Source: Sclerurus mexicanus (Eukaryota > Chordata > Aves > Passeriformes > Furnariidae). Taken from it: a stretch of 64,000 nucleotides of DNA. The stretch lies in assembly GCA_013396755.1 (NCBI GenBank), contig VWZF01003190.1, forward strand, positions 2,595,050-2,659,049, in the 5' to 3' direction. Position 1 is the stretch's first letter, and the number at the start of each line of letters is the position of its first letter. A program made the translations under genes and the position numbers. Below the pieces are notes generated by a model that saw nothing but the letters and a program-made list of their open reading frames with translations, was not told the DNA's origin and did no database searches. Of this stretch, positions 25,878 through 38,900 are shown piece after piece.

Positions 25878-28800
25878 AATTAAATTACAAAATCCCTAAA
25901 CACCCTATGTAAGAATTTGCCATTTTAAAGTATGCGACACAATCCTGGAAACAAAAGGTTAGAATAAATGTGTATGCTAATGACATCCTAGATGCTTGTC
26001 TAGAAGTCAAAGTTGTATCAAAGGTTTTTGTAAATTGTTAACAAAATACTACTGGCAACATTCTCTCTGCCCTCCCCACCCCCTTCCCCCAGTTCATTTG
26101 GTGTAATAGTATGTCAGAAGGAGTCCAGTCAGACCTTAATGATTATGGCCCTTCAGGGTGTTTTGCAAAAGGAAGGGGTGTGCCTCCTACACAATGTCAT
26201 GGTTTTCCGATGGATAATGAAATCCATTAAAGTATGACTGCATTCTTTATGAAGTCAATTTGAAGACAAATTTCCACCATGTATCTCATCTTCAGAACAA
26301 TGGATTGCACATGTACATGCGTTGTACATACAAACCTGGAGTACTTCACTATCCAGCAGCTTCTGCTGATTCAGAACCACGAAACCCCATTTCAACAAGG
26401 GTACTGTGTGGCACTAGCTTTTATGTTGAGCTATTTGTATTCAAACCAACTTTTTAAGTTCACTTTGAGATGGGGCAAATGGTAATGAAATGCTACAGTG
26501 ACAGGCTAAAAGTTATTTATAGTATTATTCAAGCATAATAGATTACTTACTCAGTTTGGTATCTTGCAACATACTGTTATTACCAAGCCATTTGGTGATG
26601 AACAGTAGGATATCAGTCTACTTGGAATCCAATTAAATGTGTGCTTTTCAAGGAGGCTGTGCTATTGGCCATTGCTGATTTATATAAATAAAACTAGAAT
26701 TCTACTTTATTAAGTAATGGTTTTGTTTTGCTGGCTTCATCATATTGAAATGTGATATGAAACCAAGTGACAATAGTAGTATAATATCTGTTTTATCTTT
26801 GGCCATGACAGTTAGGATATCATAAATTGGTGTCTTCTGTATCTTACTCTCTGCATTCTTTTCATGAAATATATTATTGGTCATTAATGCCAAAATGAAA
26901 AATAACAGGTAGCAATTTATATAAGAAAACATTTGGATTGCAGCTGTTCTACATTAGGTGTAGTTAATGGTAGTTTGCAACCAGAAATGTAATATTTACA
27001 TCCATTAAAATAACAGAATTGATTTAATGGGATAAGAGTGATATCAGCTGCTCCAGCACATTGCTTTTTGTACATTTGATTGATGTTGATGGGGCATGTT
27101 TTGGATCTGCAGAATATTAGTAAGAAGATGAAAAAGAATCACAGCTAGGCAAGCAATTCATTACTTTTATTGAGTAAAAAGCAAGAAAGAACAGTAGTGA
27201 ATGCAATAATCAAATTTGCATCACTGTATAAGCTCTGCATAGATTGACATAGAAGGATAATCATAGGTCATGATTAACATTAATAACACTTACATTGCTA
27301 AAGCAGCTGGCAGATATCAGCTAGAGATTCACTTAGAAACATGGCTTGTAACTACTGTGAATGGTGTTGAGCATCAGATACTTTGTATTAGACATTTTCC
27401 CTGTCAAGCAAATGAAATGAATTCAGCTTGCAGGAAAACATGAAGAGACAGAACAAAAGAAATGGGATGCAATTTGGGGTCCAGAGATATGAAGAGCTTT
27501 TATTAAAGAATCCCTCTGTAAGTGTAAGATTTTTTTTTTGTTTCACGGTTGTTTTTTTCCTTCAGTATTATAGGTGTATGGGTTGCCCTCTTGTACTTAG
27601 TAATAGCAAAAGAGAAAGAAAAAAAAAATCCCTAAAGTCCTGTCCTTCCAGGAGATAGTTGAGGAACAAAATATCCCCAGTATTGTTATTCAATTAGCAG
27701 TTATTAATGTCTTCTTTCCTTTTATTTTATTCTGTTCAATATCTAATTTTCTATCATTGTTTTCTTCTCTTGTCTGCATGAAAAAATATCAGTTTTCCCT
27801 TGGTCAATGTTATTTGTAGGTTCCTTTTATTCCAGAATCTGATATTTGAACTTCCTAGGAAAAATGAATATAATTTTTCTGTGCTTTATAACCAATCTTT
27901 ATTATTGCAGACACAGCTTTGACCTGTCAGTTCACAGTTGTGAATCTCTGGTGATGGAAGTTGTTCCACCATATCATGGGCCTGCTCTGATCTAGTTATG
28001 GACTCCTTCTCCTGACCCATTCCCATGTGTATGCTGGACAGCATAGCCCTCCTGGAGACACTGCTTTGCAGCTGAGAAATCAGAGCTACTGGCACACATA
28101 TTCCTAAACTTTACAGTAGTCAGAGATTTTCCAGACTCAAAGGATTTATGAGTGTGTTCTCTAGGCAGCATCTCCTCTTTCACAGTATAAAGTGAATCTA
28201 GAACATTGTGAAGCTTAACCATGAAGTTTTAATGACACTGGAGTTTCAGATTGTTCAGAGCTGAACACTGATTGAGACTTAACATTAAGTATTCTGTTTG
28301 AATAGAAATGAGTTCTTTCTTGCTTCCAAACTCCTCTAAATTGTGAGGTTCCACTGTTTTAATATTCACCTATCTTAGCATCTATTTCAATTATTATTAT
28401 ACTTTAGTGATGAGAAGAATGCATAAGGCTATGTACTTTAATGTATCAGTCATTATAGGGGAGGTAGGCTTGTGATTGTTCCTGTGTAAAAATACTATTC
28501 TGTATTATCAGAAGTGCAGATATGAAAAAAACAAAACTGGATTTTACTGTAAAACATTCACTAGGAATGTGTGTGTAAAAAAAAAAAAATTGATGCCTTT
28601 AATGCTTGGCTATACATAATTAGTGAAACCATTGAATCAGCTTGAATACACTTACAGAGAATATTACTATGTTACTTTAAGAAAACATTGATGATTTTAT
28701 GAAGAAAGTCAAGCTATTGACCCTCATGGAGGGAAATGAAGGTTGGATTTGGGTTCTCATACTAATACTTGTGCATAGAATCTTCAAAAACTAAATCAAA

Positions 28801-29021
28801 ACGAAGTTGTAAACCAGTCATTACAACTGAAAACATTTAGCAACATTAACATTTTATTTTAACTTGCTTTCACATTCAGGGCTAGCACACTGATGGAGAC
28901 TATTCTATACAGGATACAATGGTTAGAGCTGTCAAAAATTAACTCCTTTTCTACAGCAAAATACATCAATTGAAATTTCTGTCTAATACCCTTATTGACT
29001 TCCTCTTTAATTTTTTCACAG

Positions 29022-29108
29022 CGGATCTTTCTCAAAGCTGGAAGTGAGGAAGAAATCTTTGCACATCTTGGCTTGGACTATGTCGAACCATGGGAAAGAA
29101 ATGCCTAA
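29022..29108 (+). CDS. DNTT: DNTT last coding exon with stop codon
   Basis: This exon encodes RIFLKAGSEEEIFAHLGLDY followed by VEPWERNA and TAA, which is the canonical C-terminus of TdT. The EEEIFAHLGLDY block and terminal WERNA are diagnostic for DNTT, since the paralogue Pol mu ends differently. The acceptor is a pyrimidine-rich run ending CACAG at 29021. The join to the previous exon (RRK/RIFLK) is phase 0 and matches the family without insertion or loss. The three exons together give 144 intact C-terminal residues. Nothing suggests a pseudogene. Confidence 0.97.
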   Translation, partial: RIFLKAGSEEEIFAHLGLDYVEPWERNA

Positions 29109-29207
29109 AATGATTTGCCAGTGTACATTCATCAAATGACAGCAATTGTCTTTCTGCCCATATTGCAGCCTGATTTAGATATATATAAAATACATGATTC
29201 TATGACA

Positions 29208-29222
29208 ATTAAAAATATTAAA
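29208..29222 (+). promoter_or_regulatory. Candidate proximal poly(A) signals (ATTAAA twice)
   Basis: ATTAAA occurs at 29208-29213 and 29217-29222, 100-115 bases after the DNTT stop codon. ATTAAA is the commonest variant of the poly(A) hexamer. The surroundings are very AT-rich, so a chance match is possible. Confidence 0.45.
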
Positions 29223-30538
29223 TATATATTAGAAGCCATTTGCATGTGCTAATGTTCATAACAGAATTTAAGCTTTTCAGAATCTTTCTCAATCTTTTCT
29301 GTTTTAGTTTTGAAGTTTCTACATGGGAGTGGTATGACAGAGCTTGTTTGGGGGGGAAAAACTTGGTACTGGTGAGATTTTTGCTCCTGATAGGAATTTA
29401 ACATTCCTGTGAACAATTTAAATTGTCAGCTATGACAATAGCTAAATAATTCAAAGCCTTTGAGCTGAGTAAAAAAATTACTGAAATGTATGCTTACTTT
29501 TAACTGAATTTCTTAAGTATTTTACTGAATCCATATACAAAATTGCTACTCTATACAAGGCTTAATGACCTAGTCAGGACCTACTTTGCAGTCTCAGCAA
29601 CTTGAGGCTTCAGCTGTAATATTTTTGCAGATAGGGCTGTAAACAAGTTGATAATTCAGTGAGAGTTAAAAAACATTTCACAGAAAGGGATTTTGAAAGG
29701 AAAAGTGGAGCAACTCAGTAGTAAGCTTCAATTGTGCAGAAAAGTACGATAAATTTGGAGTACTGATTTGGACTAAAGATGATTCAGGTTATGTGGTATG
29801 ATGGTCCTGAATTAGGAATTTGAATCATAACCTGCATGAAAACAACTGTTTTAACAGTCAGGCTGGTAAGTCTCCAAGATGAAAGCTTTTTATTATCTGT
29901 GCTCAATTCTGATAGCTGGACATTTATTTATTTTTTAGTAGTTATATATGCATTGCAATGGAAGTTTACCTGAGCTATCAGCTATTGGCTGTTCTAGAAG
30001 GGTATTCCCACTTTTTAGTCAGAAATTCATCTGGCATGTGACAGTCTTTCTGATAAAAATAATCCTATGAGGTGTTTTTTTTTCAGAAAATGTCCAGGTA
30101 GATTTTGTGACTATAATAGTAATGAAGAATTTGTGATATCCTTTAATTAACACAAGCATTTGATGCTTTGGGACATGAAGTGTTTACTGACCAGTCATTT
30201 GTAGAACAAAGGTGATTAAGAACACCAAGAATGGTCAAATAATTTTCTTTCTTAAAAATTTGAACTTTTCTTTCCTCAGTTGAGGCTGACTACACTTCTT
30301 GACATGATGGGGAAAGAACGCTAGTGACAGGGCTATGCACAACAATTATTACTGACAGTAAAGGCTTCCCATATTCACACAATATTTGATACTCAGAAAA
30401 AGTATGCTGATTTTGTTTACTCATTCCTTTCAACTAGGGTATGGACTTTTAGAGGAGTGCCTTGTAAACTATTCTAAAACCTCTGTCAGGGATGTAGAAA
30501 AATGTGATAATGGCAGGAATTTGCTTCTTGCCTGTGTC

Positions 30539-30544
30539 AATAAA
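30539..30544 (+). promoter_or_regulatory. Candidate distal poly(A) signal AATAAA
   Basis: A canonical AATAAA lies in TGTGTCAATAAAGCCATTCT and is followed about 15 bases later by a G/T-rich stretch (AAGTGTGGTTTTG) of the kind that binds the cleavage factor CstF. It is better formed than the proximal hexamers but lies 1.43 kb past the stop. Confidence 0.45.
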
Positions 30545-30565
30545 GCCATTCTATTTAAGTGTGGT

Positions 30566-31554
30566 TTTGCTAACTGAGCTGAAAATGCAATGCTACTTTC
30601 TAAATTGCTCTAACTATAAAGCATTGGCACTGCTTCCTGCTTTATGGTGCTGATGTGTGAAGTAGCTTCTCTGTGTTTTGCATCAGGATGCTGACACTTA
30701 CATAACAGTGGCATTTCTTAGTCCTAGTGGAAGAGAACAAAAGCTACCTTCTCTGAATATTCTTTCTATTTGGCTACCATTTATCTGAAAATATACATTT
30801 CAGTTGTGCTGTTTCTGCATACTTCAAGGCACAGAGGAAATATTAAACATTCTGAATTCCACGTAAATTAGTAATTCCCATCCTGTCTGCCTATACCTCA
30901 CTTATAATTATACCACCTGTAAGGGAGAAGATACCAACACAAGTTCTGTCAGCTCCTTCAAGATTGGAAGAAAACAGCTTATAACTTTATTCTTTTATTT
31001 CCCTCAATTTTTCCAAGGTTTAGTTAGAATACATCTTACAGATTACTCGCTGAATCAGCTATTATAAAAAGCTAAGGAACTGTTAAATGAGGGGTTAAAC
31101 AGAAGAACAAAGTAGATGATCAGGATGGTTTGAGCATGAAGAAGATAGTTTTGTCATGAGGACCTTCACTGAAGAAGCTGGTACCCCAGTCAGTATCATA
31201 TGCAGGATAATCCATCGTGCATGCACTGGCAGAACGAGAAAAGCAGAAACTCCATTGTTAGTAAATAAACTCTGAGTCATAACATTTTGCTTCTTGCACC
31301 AATTGAATCTAGTCCTGCAGTTCTGAACAGTCTCAGCTCTGTAACCATTTCAGTGGTTCTTGATGGTGCTAGTCAGCTGAGACTGTAATTAGAAAAGACG
31401 AAAGTCATATAGGAGAGCTGGGGTGGAACAGGTTAAAGAAAATAAAACCTTTATCAGCTGAGCATATCTGAAGACCCCCTACAGTGTGGTGGAACTGTTG
31501 GAGTCAATGGTAACGATGCTTCTGAACTCGGGAAGGACAAGTGAGGCCTCGGGG
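30566..31554. other. Intergenic, nothing recognised
   Basis: AT-rich single-copy-looking sequence. A 61-codon reverse frame at 31095-31280 has no recognisable family motif or splice context. The part after about 31320 may belong to the CR1 remnant that follows, but I could not match it. Confidence 0.6.
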
Positions 31555-31775
31555 TCTGAAAAAGGGAAAACACTCATAACAAGAACAGACCAATGTTTGT
31601 AATAGGAGGAAAGGAAGAGAGAATTTCCGATCAGTGCACTTAATATCTCCTAAATTGCTAGGATGATTAATAGGCTATATTTTTAAAGCACCTAGAGGAA
31701 AATAAAGTGATAAGTTATTGGTAACTTATTCATCAGAAACAAATCATATCAAACTAATTCAATTGTAAAGTCCCC
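31555..31775 (+). mobile_element. Old CR1-type LINE fragment, ORF2 (reverse transcriptase) region
   Basis: AAAGCACCTAGAGGAAAATA then AAGTGATAAG and, after a short gap, AGAAACAAATCATATCAAAC then TAATTCAATTG follow the order of the CR1 reverse-transcriptase region, where 'gcacttagaggagaggaaagtgat' precedes 'aagaacaaatcatgtcaaaccaacctaat'. The upstream TCTGAAAAAGGGAAAA and CGATCAGTGCACTTAATATC are compatible with the preceding part. The copy carries stops and small indels and cannot code. The match is from memory of the consensus. Confidence 0.6.
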
Positions 31776-32039
31776 AGAGGCTGTTTTTTTAAAAATGTCT
31801 GTCCCTCCTCCCCTGCTTCTAAGCCAAGGCAATTTGGCAAGTAGTGAGTGGAGAAGGATCATTGGTTTTATAAACATCTAGAGACTCACTCTCTAAAAAT
31901 TGTCATTAACTCTATTTCTGGGAAAAAAGGTAAGAGTTAAAAATCAAGCCAATGTTATTTTTTTTTTCATAGTTTACAGTAATTTATAATTTGTCAAATA
32001 ATCTCTTAAGGCAAAAGGAATGAGATGTATTTAGACTGG

Positions 32040-32101
32040 TGGGTAATAATGTAGTAGTAATCTACTAGTAGTAGATTCTACTAGCTGGGTAATAATGTAG
32101 T
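32040..32101. repeat. 16-base direct repeat flanking a 30-base palindromic segment
   Basis: TGGGTAATAATGTAGT occurs at 32040-32055 and 32086-32101. The 30 bases between contain the perfect palindrome TCTACTAGTAGA at 32061-32072 and further TAGTAG/CTACTA inverted repeats. This looks like a templated duplication or a tiny hairpin-associated insertion. Confidence 0.88.
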
Positions 32102-35100
32102 TAATGTCTAAAGATTCTAAAGTCTGAAAGTGTTCAATTTTTAGTAGCCTAAGGAAGGGTTGAAAGACCACTTGGGCCTGTGGCTTCCATAACTGTACTT
32201 TATGAATCCCGTAACTTCAACATGCAGTGGCTAGTGCTTTTGCACTCCTCTGACATGCAAAAAATCAAAGAGACAATGCTGAGAGGATAACTAGGATCTA
32301 CTGCTTCCAGTGATCCTGAAATGCTTTGGTTCTGTTTTAAATTATGATATAGGAATTTGGCTTCTATGTTTTAAGCTAAACTAAGGTATCAGAGACATAA
32401 TTATTTGTCTTTTGGCCTTTTACAGTATGTTTGGCCTTTTACATATGTTAAAGGCTGCTAGAAAGTATATTTTGTGTTGGTGTTATGTGAGTGGGAAGTG
32501 GTTGTTTTGGAAACCCTTACAGGCAAGTTGCAGGGCTGTAGCTGTTGCAGGGCTCTTGACAACTGATGGATGATTTAATTTGAACACTGCATGATACCAA
32601 CACTGAAAAAGCAGCCAAATACCACAAATATTGGTATCTTTTCTAGCAAGACATCGTAATTACAGAAGGAATATGGTTATTTTTCTCCCATTAAGTCTTG
32701 CTCTTTGCCCTCTGTTAGATCTGACTTTATGAGTGGGACAGAACAGGTATCTGAAGGACTCCACTGTCAATCACGCCAAAAGTGCTCCCCTCCTCCCTGT
32801 TGAAGGCGCTCACAACCCCTTTCTTTACCTATTCCCCTTAAGGACCTAGAAGTCTAGGAGTTCCCTTTGACCAACGCATGACCAGAAGTGAGATATTGAA
32901 CATCTTTAAGCAAATTTCTATCAAATGTGAATAAAGGGGCCTAAAGATCTATATATTTAACAAGATGTGCTGCAAGCCCCACTGGTCCATGTGTGTGTGC
33001 AGGGTAAGGTTTTCAAAAGCACTCAAGTGAGAAAGAAGCTGAGTGGGACCCTCCACTGTGAAATTTAGTGACAGATGGCTTCTCAGACAATCTACACTGA
33101 ATGACAAATGACTATACATTAAAACTTACACACCACACAAAAAATGCCTCCAAGAAACATCTGAAGTTTAATGATCATACAAAATTATGACGAAATCAAG
33201 GGCTGCAAGCTTTTAAAGAGAAGAAAGGCTGAACAGAGAATAAACATATTTCTAAAGCAAGGGAGGGATGGACAGGTATGAAGATTATCAGAGCCATCAG
33301 TGATGAACTTAATATTACAGTTATTCCACTCCCCCCCTAGAAGCAAATACTTCTCATGCCCAATAAGGTCAAGTACAGACTAAATCCCTGACAAAAACTT
33401 TGACGTACAAGGTAAGACAAATTACTCACAGACAAATGGGAAAGAATAACAAAAAATTAATAATAATGATCCCTAATGAGTTACAAATTTCAAGATAAGG
33501 CTGTAATATTTGTAAAATAATAATGGAGGCTCACCTGAGAGCTGAAGAGTATTACATTAAATGAATAGTGTTCAAGAAAATCAAATGGCTCATAGTATGA
33601 AAAACATCTATCTCAATGGGCTAGTTGTGAAAATACCCTTATGATGAGCAATGATTTCTTGCTGTTAGGAAAGGAGAATAGTATCTTCAAAAGTATTCAA
33701 CTTCCAGAATCTGTAATCTCAGCAATTCCTTTTAAAAGGAGCAAATAGGATTGACAGTTATTTTTATTGCAACAGGGCAACTGCTCATTTTCCCTTTTTA
33801 GCTCTTCTAAAAGATCACACAAACAGCCATGTGATATTGAGTAATAGTTGAATTTCACTGCAAATAATTTATATAAAAGCAGACGGAGACAGCAATCTCA
33901 AATGATTATGCTGATATATCAATCATAGTATGCCACAGGGTTCTCTGAGGGAAGAGAATTTTAGGCCTAAAATTCTTGGCTTTTTATATGTGTGATTCAT
34001 ATTCTTTTTTTTGTATGGACTTCTCATTGTAAAATGCACAACCCTTGTTTTCAGCTTTTGATATTCATACAAAGCTGATCAAGAAGTATTATTAGGAATT
34101 GCTGTGCCACATCCAACCAATAGTCTTTTTACTGTTATGTTCTTTCTTTGATCTGGAGGGGTTTTTTGTTGTTGTTGGTTTTAGTTTTTGTTTTTCCGCA
34201 ATTTGTTTACCCCTTAGTGCTCAAAAAAAATATTAATTATTTCTGTACAAAGCCAAGTAAACTTTATAAAAACAAATACAAGACACCTAACAGCAGCTCA
34301 GTAGTGGGCAATGATTAACTTACATTTATGAAGAGATGTTTGCTCTCACCCAGCACAAACCAGACTTTAGGTTGGTGAATCAGGAGACCCATTTCAGCTT
34401 ACATTGTGCTGATATTAAACTCATGAAAGCTATTGCCTTTAAAGAAGGCTGGATTCATTTATGCCAGTAAAAGAACTGCTTTGTGCTTGCAATGTCTATG
34501 TGGGACAAAACTCATGGAAGAAAAAAGTAATCTGACAATAAACTCAAGGAAAATCTGTAATCATAGTCAGAAAGTAAACAAATAAAAAGTTTCTTTTTGT
34601 ATATCCAAGAGACCTTGGATACTGTAAAAACAGAATACTGTTGGGACCTGCACAGATTATTTGATCAATCCCTTTTAGGAAGTTACTTCATAGGGTATTC
34701 CAGACACTTCTTGGTGACATTCTAGATTCCAGGATCCTAAAATAATGGAAGTTGAGAATAAAATCCAAAACAAGTTGGATTTTTTTTTAATTTAGCATTT
34801 TACTAAATTAAAAAAAAAATCATGCCTAAGAATAGTGAAGTTACTAATGTTATCTAGAAATATATTGTTCAACTTGTAATTATTTCACTTGATTAATGCC
34901 TGTGAGGACTTAATAAAGTATGTTTATTCAGTTTTCTTGCTGAGAATGTATTACTCAAAAGTAGCTCATAGCTTAGAAAATTAAGAATTATTACAAAAGT
35001 AGTTCCATCTTTGAAATTGAATATGCACAGATCAAACAAGGGTAATAGCAAACTGTTACCCCTCTTGCCACTTCCTTTTTATTCTTGGGGTTTTTTTAGA

Positions 35101-35894
35101 AATCTTAACTTCATATAAGAAAAAAATCTTACCTCTCTGTGCAATTGAGAAATTTGGTTCCCTCATTGTATTACCAAACTATTTGATTTTTACAAAGATG
35201 TTATGGTTATTAAAAATATCAAAACACAAAACTCAGTTTATGGAGTGCATTAGCATTCATGACTGATAATGCAAATGTGAATTATATCACAGTACACTCA
35301 ATATACCATCTGCTCCAGAAAGAAAAACATCTGTTAGTAAATGTAAACTGTGGAGCTTATGTGGTATGCAATATGTTCAGATAGTGTATGGAATAAATAA
35401 ATTGGATGTTGACAATCCCTTATGTTAGAAGCATTCAACTACTTTCTTGCCTTGAGAAGAGGAAGAGCTCAGCTGCAAGTGTGTTTTGAAATGGTGGGGG
35501 AAATTATTCTGCCATGTCCCATCCAGATGGCTTTTGCTGAAGCCAGCCACTGACAGGCTGCTGCAATCATCATCAACAGTTATGAGATGCTTTAAAACAG
35601 CATGGACATAGATGAATATACTTCTCTACAGCAGAAGTTTCTGTGCTTGAATTTTCATGATGGTGATGACACTGCAATTTGTGACATTGTTGGAATTGAC
35701 TGTATTTTCTGGCTTCAAGGGTGAAAATCATGGACATGAAAAATGTATATTCACATGTATGAATGATAAAGAAGATTTTTACATCTTCAAAAATAAAATT
35801 GTATTCTTGTGTTGATGCTATTTAGAATTTTTAATGTGCTGCACTGTTATAAAAATGGAAAATGGGCACTAGTCTTGTAATTCTAAGGGCCATG

Positions 35895-35945
35895 CTAGCC
35901 CTTGTAAAATCTAATCTAATCTTATAAAATCTAGCCCTTGTAAAA
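35895..35945. repeat. Short direct duplication (15 bases, period 36)
   Basis: CTAGCCCTTGTAAAA occurs at 35895-35909 and 35931-35945, with related AATCTAATCT repeats between. Local duplication. Confidence 0.85.
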
Positions 35946-38900
35946 GCTAATGTGTTTTTCTTTTCCTGATTAATTTTTTCTATACATTTTAAGCAACTAG
36001 ACAAAGAAATACCTTTTCTTTTCACAATGGAGTGCAACAGCTGAGAGAGAGGTCAAAGTCTAGGAATGGCACTGTTCTGCATCCATATGCTGTCACAGAA
36101 AAGGATGGAACCAACAGTACTGCAGACATTTCCTTGACAAGTCTCCATTCATTTCTTGTCAGCTCATGGAAAGCACAGTTTTTCACATATTTAGCAAGCT
36201 GTTAAGTATGCAGGAATGCATATTTGAACATATATCTAAAAAGGCAGAAAACTTACCAAAATGCTAGGATTTTTATTTCAGTTTAAACCTTTTCTTCCCC
36301 CTCCACAACGTGGGAAGGAATTTATCATAATCTGTTGCTAAACAAGTCAAACTAATGTTTGTGCTAGTGATAGTTTGCAGGTTCTATTTGATAAAACATC
36401 TTAAATTGCAGTGTTTATTCGCAGGGGAATATAAGCACTTCTGTGGGATGCACAGTGCTGATACTTCTCCATTGTGAAGTAATTCAAAAGAATGGGAATG
36501 CCTGCTCAAGAAGATTTGGGGTTCTGTAATTCTTCTCTGCAAGAACATTCATTGTTGGTCTTCACATTGCTCTCAAACAGCTCTTTAGCTGCTTACTTCA
36601 GTGCTGTCGTTGCATGTCATTGTTTATTTTCTTCAGTTTTCCAGCATGTTCGCATTCATTTTCAGGCCACAGATAACAATGGAAGAATGCTACAGACAAA
36701 ACATGTTTTAACTCTGGATCAAACTCATCAGTTCATTGTTCTTTTTGGTACTGCTAATACCTGTGGTACTCTTCACTCCATGTGCTCATTATCAGAGAGC
36801 TTCTTATCCTTGAGAATGGTAACTGAAGCAAGTCTCACAAATCTTTTTATTAGTGTTAGTTAGCACATTTAGTCACCTGCAACAGAACTGACTGGCCCAA
36901 CACTTACTGAAAATCTTTGCAAAAATAAGCATGAAAAAATGGTAGATGTAACAGTTCTTATTGCTGCATTGCAAGAAAAATGTCATATGTATTGATAGTC
37001 AAAGCACTTAAAGGGATCAATGTGTGGACTAAACTATTTGCTGCATATGGTTTCCTCAGCCATACTTTCTAGCAAAAGTACCTTATTTTAACTTATCTGT
37101 GTGACATAAGTGAGTCATACATTTTCTATTAGTAGACCCAGCTTCAAGTTTTCCTTCTGTCAATCTCTTCTGGGACTTGTGGTCTGTTCTGTAACCTGTT
37201 TTAAAAAATTGGGGTGTAGATATGTTTTTTATGTCTCCTCTGTACAATCAGAGTTGAACTGTACTGTTGAATATAAATAGTTTTAAAAGTTCCAGAGAAG
37301 GCACAGGCAACAATGTTTTTATAAGCTCCAATTTGTCAAAAAATAGATTTGGAAATATGGACAGGTTCGCAGCTGTCTTGCTGTAAGAAATAAAAGCACA
37401 GCCCAAGATATCAATATCAAGATAAAAGATTAGTTAACAGAAGGGACATAAGCTTTAAATATCAATCACCAGACTAACAGCTTTCTTCTCTTTTTCTTAC
37501 TTAGACTGAATGTTCAATACAGGATTGGTTACATACTAAAGAGAAAAATAACAGCTTAACAACCTTTGCTGGTAAAAATAACCTGCTTTTTTTTTTTGTT
37601 GTTGAATTTAGATGGAAAATGTTACAACACATCTGGTAGTAGAGATCAGACAAACTACCTAAGAATAATAAAAACGCCTGAGGGACAGAAGGTGTTAAAG
37701 AAAGATAAGTGGAGTATCAGCATCCATGCAGGGACATGTAAACACTGCCAATGACTTTGTCCTCTAAGCACCACATGGAGATTAGAAGCAGTACTGGACC
37801 AAGAATGGAATGCTCTGAGAGAAATCAGAACTGAGCTTATGGTCTGTAGGAAATTTAAAATCCCACAACAGGTTAGAGTCAGAAACTGACCACTGGTCTC
37901 CCAGTTACAGACAAGACTAATACAGGCAGTGTAGGAAAAAGCCTGCTTTAGATCTCATTAGAGTCCCATGGTGCAGTGATGACTGAAAGAACACAAAGAA
38001 ATGCAAGAAGTATTAGAAGCATTTTGAAATGTTTGTATTTGCTCAGTCATATAATTCTGGAATAATTCTGGATGAAAAAAATATCTAAATGAAAGCTTAC
38101 ACAATACAGGAGATTTTTTATTGTGATTGTCCTAGCAGCAAATCAAACCAAAATGACATTCAGTAATATTTGACAAAAAATTTAAAAGGTATAAAAAAAT
38201 TATCAACAATAAAGTTTATGAATTATTAAGGCAACACTTCATCTTGAGGAAACAAAAATAAAACTGTATCTATATGATCAGGTTTTTTTAGTACTATCTA
38301 ATGCAAGTTGCACTCTGTAAATCTGAGACCTTTTTGGGTTTTACACTTGGCAGAAAACATAGGAGTGTGTGTTGAATTGTAGGTGTTGGTGACTGCTCTG
38401 GAGATGCAAAATACAACTTGATCACTGGGAATCTGTAGAATATGTCAGAAATCTTCTTTGACAGTCCTTAAAATGAAGGAAGAAAGTCTGAGAAAACAGA
38501 TGAGGGAGTAAATTTCAAGAAGGAAAGGGGATGTGAGGACTGAAGCAATAATAGAACTTGTAAGAAGGTCTTCTTTCCTGTGAGAGATTGGAGGTGCTGG
38601 CAGTTGACAGGACAAGATGAAGGGCTGTCTTTATACATTGACACCAGTAGGAAATGGAATTAAAAGAGCTGGAGAAATAAAAGCTTTTAAAATAATGTTT
38701 TAGTAAATAAGGCCTGAAGAGACCAAGTTTGTATAAATCTAAATACAAATAAAAGTGTGAAGTTAGGCTTGTAAGGAATCAAAAACAATGGCTGTGATTT
38801 TCCAGATCTCAGTTCACCAAGCAGTCAACCTGTATTTTTTGCAAGGCTTCAACAAGCAGGACAGTGTAGGAGTTCTCTTCCAGTGTAGGATGAGATTTAG

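Larger units (their letters stand above)
8516..29021 (+). other. DNTT: DNTT last intron, about 20.5 kb
   Basis: This intron runs from the donor GTACTG at 8516 to a strong acceptor (pyrimidine-rich tract plus CACAG) ending at 29021. It contains repeats: an inverted old CR1 remnant (about 9455-9640), a (CA)9 tract, a MIR-like SINE (about 14490-14640), a 3'-truncated CR1 (17889-18189) and small duplications at 14066, 23313, 25162 and 25816. Long-form TdT splice variants with extra near-C-terminal exons are known in mammals, but I could not identify a corresponding exon here. The open frames in it (for example 24157-24543) lack supporting features. Confidence 0.88.
29109..30565 (+). other. DNTT: Probable DNTT 3' UTR (length uncertain)
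   Basis: The transcript must continue past the stop at 29106-29108. Two ends are possible. A proximal end is suggested by ATTAAA hexamers at 29208 and 29217, giving a 3' UTR of roughly 130 bases. A distal end is suggested by AATAAA at 30539, giving about 1.45 kb. The sequence between is AT-rich and has no open frame with support. Confidence 0.5.

Noticed and set aside
29190..29210. GATTCTATGA at the DNTT 3' end as a CR1 tail
   Set aside because: Only a single ten-base match is present, with none of the upstream CR1 blocks.
31095..31280. Reverse-strand frame as a TLL2 or OPALIN exon
   Set aside because: No CUB, EGF or astacin residue pattern and no resemblance to OPALIN; flanking splice sites are not convincing.
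36492..36863. 123-codon plus-strand open frame as a gene
   Set aside because: No family motif, splice context or neighbouring exon was found; the translation looks like a chance frame.
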